Origin: Thermodesulfobacteriales bacterium
GTDB taxonomy: Bacteria; Desulfobacterota; Thermodesulfobacteria; Thermodesulfobacteriales; Thermodesulfatatoraceae
NCBI GenBank assembly: GCA_026985945.1
Contig: JALSPN010000007.1
Location: forward strand, 1 to 21,168
Direction: 5' to 3'
Length of the DNA stretch: 21,168 nt
The position numbers were made by a program, and so were the translations under genes. The first letter of the stretch is position 1, and the number at the start of each line of letters is the position of its first letter. This document shows positions 17,912-21,168 of the stretch, one piece after another. A model generated the notes under the pieces. That model was given only the letters and a program-made list of their open reading frames with translations, was not told where the DNA came from and made no database searches.

Positions 17912-19540
17912 ATGCGTCTCTGGTTCCTGAGTTTCTTTCTGGTCCTTTTTTTAATAACTCCCTGTAAGGCGGATTTTGTAAGGGGCCAGAATGCAGGGGC
18001 CCAAATAGCCTCTCCCAAATATTTTGCCCCTCCGCCCCTTACGGCAGACCATTCCAAGTTTGAGGAATTGAAAAAAGATTTTAAAAGCCCTGAAGAAGTT
18101 ACCAGGGCCTGTCTTAAGTGTCACAACAAGGCGGGAGAACAGCTTAAAAAGAGTCTTCATTTTACCTGGACCTGGAAGGGCAAAGATGGCCGCCTGCTGG
18201 GAAAGGCCCATGTCATCAACAACTACTGAGTGGCGGTAACTTCCAACTGGTGCAGGTGCACCAGCTGCCATGCCGGTTACGGGTGGAAGGATAAAAACTT
18301 CGACTTCTCTGAAGAAAAAATCGATTGTCTGGTATGCCACGATACCACTGGCACCTACAAAAAATTTCCCACCGATTGCGGCTATCCTCCTCTAAAAGAC
18401 AAGCTCTTTGCCGGAAAGAAGCTTTTTAAAGCGGTAAATCTTTCCTATGTAGCCCAGCATGTGGGGCATACTACCCGGGAGTCCTGCGGTAAATGCCATT
18501 TTTACAGTGGTGGAGGAGACGGGGTGAAGCGCGGAGATATAGATTCTACCCTCATCGCTCCCTCAAAAGAGATAGACGTGCACATGGATGCCAAGGGGCT
18601 TAATTTTACCTGCAGCACCTGTCATACCACGGTGGCCCACGAGATAGATGGCAGGCATTATGACAGCCCGGCTCCGGGCAGAAGGGAGCTTGCTTTTCCG
18701 CGCTATGAAGGGCACCGGGTGAGGTGTGAGTCCTGCCATGGGGTGCGGCCGCACAAACCTTCCAAAAAGCTCTTTGACTGGCGCCTGGTAAAACTGAATG
18801 ATCACACCGACCGGGTGGCCTGTCAGACCTGCCATATTCCCCTTTACGCCAGGGGTAAGCCCACCAACATCTACTGGGACTGGTCCACAGCAGGAAGACA
18901 CAAAGACGGAAAACCCATCGTGAAAAAGGGGCCTTTCGGGAGGCCCGAATATCATACCAAAAAGGGGACTCTCAAATGGGGAAAAAATCTGGTCCCGGTT
19001 TATTTCTGGTATAACGGCACCTATTCCTATGTTTTGCCCGGAGAAAGGGTAGAGAAAAGAGAACCGGTGGTGATTATCAGGCCCAACGGTTCAGCTGAGG
19101 ATCCTGAAGCCCGTATTTTTCCCTTCAAGCCCCATTTTGGCAAACAACCTTATGATCCCGTAAACAAATTGTTGATTGTTCCCAAGCTCTTTGGCCCCAA
19201 AGGTAGTGGTGCCTTCTGGGCAGAGTTTGATTGGAAAAAATCGGCTGCTGCGGGAATGGCTGCCGCAGGCCTGCCCTTTAGCGGACAGGTAGATTTTATA
19301 GAAACCGTTTACTACCACGCCCTTTCCCACATGGTAGCTCCGAAAGACAAGGCCCTTAAATGTGAGGCCTGTCATATTCGCCAGGGAGGAAGGCTGGCCA
19401 ATATTTCTGGAGTCTATCTCCCGGGAAGAGATCGGCTCGTGGAGCTTGACAAAATAGGCCAGGCTCTTTGTTTGATCGCCTTACTTTTTGTCTCTGTTCA
19501 CGGTCTGGCAAGGATCATTATCTCTTTGAAGCGCAAGTAG
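17912..19540 (+). CDS. otr: Octahaem cytochrome c, tetrathionate reductase family, with in-frame TGA read as selenocysteine
   Basis: 542 codons if TGA 18227-18229 (codon 106) is read through. Signal peptide about 1-20 (cleavage after CKA). The eight CxxCH motifs have His at 71, 120, 143, 196, 238, 276, 308 and 488; only the first precedes the TGA. GGGDGVK (200-206) after haem 4 recalls the Asp/Lys active-site segment of Shewanella octaheme tetrathionate reductase (family from memory). Residues about 515-536 form a C-terminal membrane helix, so the protein should be anchored with its haems in the periplasm. Relatives as I recall them have Cys at the TGA position (VINNxC), making Sec a conservative swap. 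A SECIS-like stem-loop follows. The segment after TGA lacks an RBS and signal peptide, so it is not a separate gene. The RBS GGAGG precedes 17912. A nonsense pseudogene remains the alternative. Confidence 0.85.
18227..18270 (+). promoter_or_regulatory. Bacterial SECIS-like element with its TGA
   Basis: After TGA (18227-18229) and one G, lower stem TGGCGG (18231-18236) pairs with CTGCCA (18265-18270), with one G-U. A 10-base bulge (18237-18246) leads to the perfect 7-bp upper stem CTGGTGC/GCACCAG (18247-18253/18258-18264), closed by apical loop AGGT (18254-18257). The UGA-to-loop distance is 24 bases, and G is at loop position 2, both within the known range for bacterial SECIS. The apical GCAGGT resembles that of E. 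coli fdhF. The stem doubles as codons for haem motif 2. Confidence 0.75.
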
Positions 19541-19550
19541 GAGGTGAGCC

Positions 19551-20147
19551 ATGAAGCAGAAACTTTATTTATATTCCCGTTTTGAGAGGCTCTGGCACTG
19601 GGCCCAGGCTATTTTGATTATATTTCTCCTCCTCACAGGTTTTGAAATTCACGGCAGCCTGGAGCTCTTTGGTTATGAAAAGGCCTATCTCTGGCACGTC
19701 TATGCCGGAGTGGCCCTGGTGGTGCTTACGGCCTTTGCTATTTTCTGGCACCTTACTACCGGTGCCTGGCGCCATTACTGGCCGGTAAAAGAAAAGATCC
19801 CCCAAATTTGCTATTACTATGCCGTTGGTATCTTCCGCGGTGAGCCCCATCCTTTTGAAAAACGCCCGGATCAAAAACTCAACCCCTTACAGAGGCTGGC
19901 CTATCTGCTTCTAAAGCTGATACTTTATCCTTTACAGTTCATTACCGCCTTTTTGCTGGTTTCTTATCAGTGGTGGCCCCAGCTGGGGATAAAGACAACC
20001 TTTCAAAAGGTGGCCTATTATCATACGGCCGGGGCCTTTGCCTTCCTTTTCTTTTTGATCATTCATGCCTACCTCTCAACGACCGGAAGGCCCTGGTATT
20101 CTCACCTGCGAGGCATAATTCTCGGCTGGGAAGAAGTAGGATGTTAA
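19551..20147 (+). CDS. Cytochrome b561-type membrane subunit (partner of octahaem reductase)
   Basis: 198-residue integral membrane di-haem cytochrome b of the Ni/Fe-hydrogenase/thiosulfate reductase b-subunit type. Four hydrophobic helices lie at about 16-33, 46-68, 117-138 and 155-176. Candidate haem-ligand histidines are H16, H49, H67, H158 and H172. A strong RBS GGAGG sits in the 10-base gap after the octahaem gene, so they form one operon. The obvious role is to exchange electrons between menaquinone and the periplasmic octahaem enzyme. Direction (reduction of tetrathionate or nitrogen oxides, or oxidation) is not shown by the sequence. Confidence 0.9.
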   Translation: MKQKLYLYSRFERLWHWAQAILIIFLLLTGFEIHGSLELFGYEKAYLWHVYAGVALVVLTAFAIFWHLTTGAWRHYWPVKEKIPQICYYYAVGIFRGEPHPFEKRPDQKLNPLQRLAYLLLKLILYPLQFITAFLLVSYQWWPQLGIKTTFQKVAYYHTAGAFAFLFFLIIHAYLSTTGRPWYSHLRGIILGWEEVGC

Positions 20148-20159
20148 GGCTTAAGTAAG

Positions 20160-20181
20160 AAGGGGAGGATTTCTTCCCCTT
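20160..20181. terminator. Terminator-like hairpin after the cytochrome b gene
   Basis: AAGGGGAGG-ATTT-CTTCCCCTT folds into a 9-bp stem with one G-U pair. No clean T-run follows on the plus strand, and the minus side has only TCTTACTT. It also overlaps the stop of the decayed brxL frame. It may end either transcript weakly. Confidence 0.4.
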
Positions 20182-20804
20182 ACCCCATCTCCAGGGCCTT
20201 CATGGCGGTTGTCAGAGGATCGGAGTAAAAGAAGGGGGCCACACGCTCAATGATGTCACCAGAGACTTCAAGAAAGTTTCGTTTGTTCTCTAAAGGGATC
20301 AAAGCCCTATACGCCCTTTGTTAGCGTTAATGTAGGCAAAGGTGTGTTTGATGGATTCTTTTATCGGGCTGCTTATCCCACCGGCAATATGTAATTTTCC
20401 GGTTCCCGGTGAGCAGCCTACTTCCAGGCGATAAAGCCCCGCCTCCAAATCGTTCTTCTCTAGTCTCTTTGTCTATGTAAGAAAAAGAAGTCTGATGATA
20501 TTCAAAGGATCCCATTTTTTGAGCGTGTTTTTTAACACGCCGGCGGCCTTCAAGGTCTACTTCAACCAGCTCGCAAGTTCCTCTTTGGAAATTTCATCAT
20601 GGGGATAAATGAGTTTAACTAGGCCGGAGATCGTCTTTCGCACCGCTTTCACATCTCTCGCATTTAAATGTGAACCCAGAGAAAAATAGCGATCAATAAC
20701 CTCCGTAAAGTTATGATGCCTGAGTTCTTGCAGGGACTCAGCGAGATAATTTACCACAAAACATAGTGTTCCATGAAAAACTCGTTTTTCATTTTTGGTA
20801 TTAC
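20180..20804 (-). pseudogene. brxL: Decayed brxL (BREX Lon-like protein) C-terminal region
   Basis: Minus-strand pieces in different frames line up, in order, with the C-terminal half of BrxL (assignment from memory of the family). Pieces are MKNEFFMEHYVL (about 20804-20758), NYLAESLQELRHHNFTEVID through EELA (20757-20571), LVEVDLEGRRRVKK through SYIDKETREE (20570-20464), EKNDLEAGLYRLEVG through KGRIGL (20463-20302), and IPLENKRNFLEVSGD to a TAA at 20180-20182. Single-base losses fit the first two joins; the last two need internal deletions, the final one removing most of the Lon-type protease core. The N-terminal AAA part is absent. It is a clear relic, not a gene. This fills most of the 20148-21119 stretch that has no intact gene. 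Confidence 0.8.
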
Positions 20805-20880
20805 TTAATTTCCGGTTAGCAGAGTAGAGAAGAGCTTTTCGGTATTATATTTCAAGGAAAAATGCTCTCTTTAACTTTTT

Positions 20881-21075
20881 CACCCAAAGGGTGTGCTAGT
20901 GAGTGGCGAAGTGGATCTCCCTCCCCCTACGAGGGGATGCTAAGTCCCCCACTTGCCATTCGCCAATCGCTACTCGCCATTACCCATTCGCCATTAGATA
21001 AGAGCCAAGAGCTTTTTTCTACTCCACTAACCGGGAGCCAGGGTTGGTTAAGTGACTCGCTTGGCGATTATATGA
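20881..21075. repeat. Degenerate short-repeat patch (CGCCATT-type words)
   Basis: The core, 20951-20996, is a chain of variants of (T)CGCCATT: TTGCCATT, CGCCAATCGC, CTCGCCATT, CCCATT, TTCGCCATT. Similar words occur reversed at 20901-20914 (GAGTGGCGAAGTGG) and 21053-21070. CCACTTGCCA (20949-20958) is nearly the reverse complement of TGGCGAAGTGG (20904-20914), and CCCC-TACGA-GGGG at 20923-20935 forms an internal hairpin. No ORF here looks coding. It resembles the low-value filler repeats often seen at degraded islands. Confidence 0.55.
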
Positions 21076-21119
21076 TGATATTTTGTAAGGTAAAAATATG
21101 AGGAGGTTTTTCCGGGAAC

Positions 21120-21168
21120 ATGAAAGAATTTTTCCAGGAAATGTTAGCCATTGGAGTCTTCGTTGGCC
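21120..21168 (+). CDS. Start of unidentified gene, cut by right edge
   Basis: ATG at 21120 opens a frame MKEFFQEMLAIGVFVG that runs off the window. AGGAGG at 21101-21106 is 13 bases upstream, longer than ideal. A second frame from ATG 21099 is also open to the edge, so the frame choice is uncertain. The hydrophobic turn at residues 9-16 hints at a membrane protein, but 16 residues are too few to name it. Confidence 0.4.
   Translation, partial: MKEFFQEMLAIGVFVG

Noticed and set aside
18230..19540. Separate heptahaem cytochrome gene starting at GTG 18230
   Set aside because: GTG sits immediately after the TGA with no SD, and the product would lack a signal peptide needed for haem attachment in the periplasm. 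It is in the same frame as the upstream half.
20523..20540. Hairpin GCGTGTT-TTTT-AACACGC
   Set aside because: It lies within the former brxL coding segment GRRRVKKHAQK and has no U-run; probably incidental.
20951..20996. Possible CRISPR array
   Set aside because: Units are 7-10 bases, irregular and without unique spacers of constant length.
20862..21101. 79-codon plus-strand frame
   Set aside because: It lies across the degenerate repeats, has low-complexity composition and no SD.

Overview
The window carries mostly housekeeping genes of a Gram-negative bacterium. kdsB (CMP-KDO synthesis) implies lipopolysaccharide, and lipoproteins and multihaem cytochromes imply a periplasm. The gene set (octahaem tetrathionate-reductase-type cytochrome, MtnA, QueH, GatB, DUF2905, DUF6485) suggests an anaerobic sulfur-metabolising thermophile of the Thermodesulfobacteriota type. 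That taxonomic guess is inference from content only.

Layout. Positions 1-2286 hold a minus-strand cluster argD - ferritin - pyrB (pyrB runs off the left edge). A cold-shock gene faces kdsB, and the two share a bidirectional terminator. A cupin gene leads into hisI-hisG and a TPR lipoprotein, which converge on queH-DUF2905 (minus). A 259-base gap at 6704-6962 holds five copies of TTTTCAAC in both orientations plus an AT-rich stretch just before dnaN, and is a good candidate for the replication origin. From there all 14 genes up to 20147 point rightward: dnaN, gyrB, DUF6485, argJ, a 41-residue Cys-rich ORF, surE, a small HTH protein with its own promoter and terminator, then gatB-mtnA-suhB-nudix-REC/GGDEF as a tightly packed series, and finally an octahaem cytochrome with a cytochrome b partner.

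The most striking item is the octahaem cytochrome (17912-19540). Its reading frame is interrupted once, by TGA at codon 106, and resumes in the same frame with seven more CxxCH motifs. One base after the TGA begins a two-part stem-loop with an AGGU apical loop, the architecture of a bacterial SECIS element. The gene is therefore best read as a selenocysteine-containing octahaem tetrathionate-reductase-family enzyme. It carries a C-terminal membrane anchor and is followed by a cytochrome b that could link it to the quinone pool.

The right end (20148-21119) has no intact gene. It holds a decayed minus-strand brxL relic (BREX-type Lon-like protein) with several frameshifts and internal deletions, then a patch of degenerate CGCCATT-type repeats, then the first codons of an unidentified plus-strand gene.
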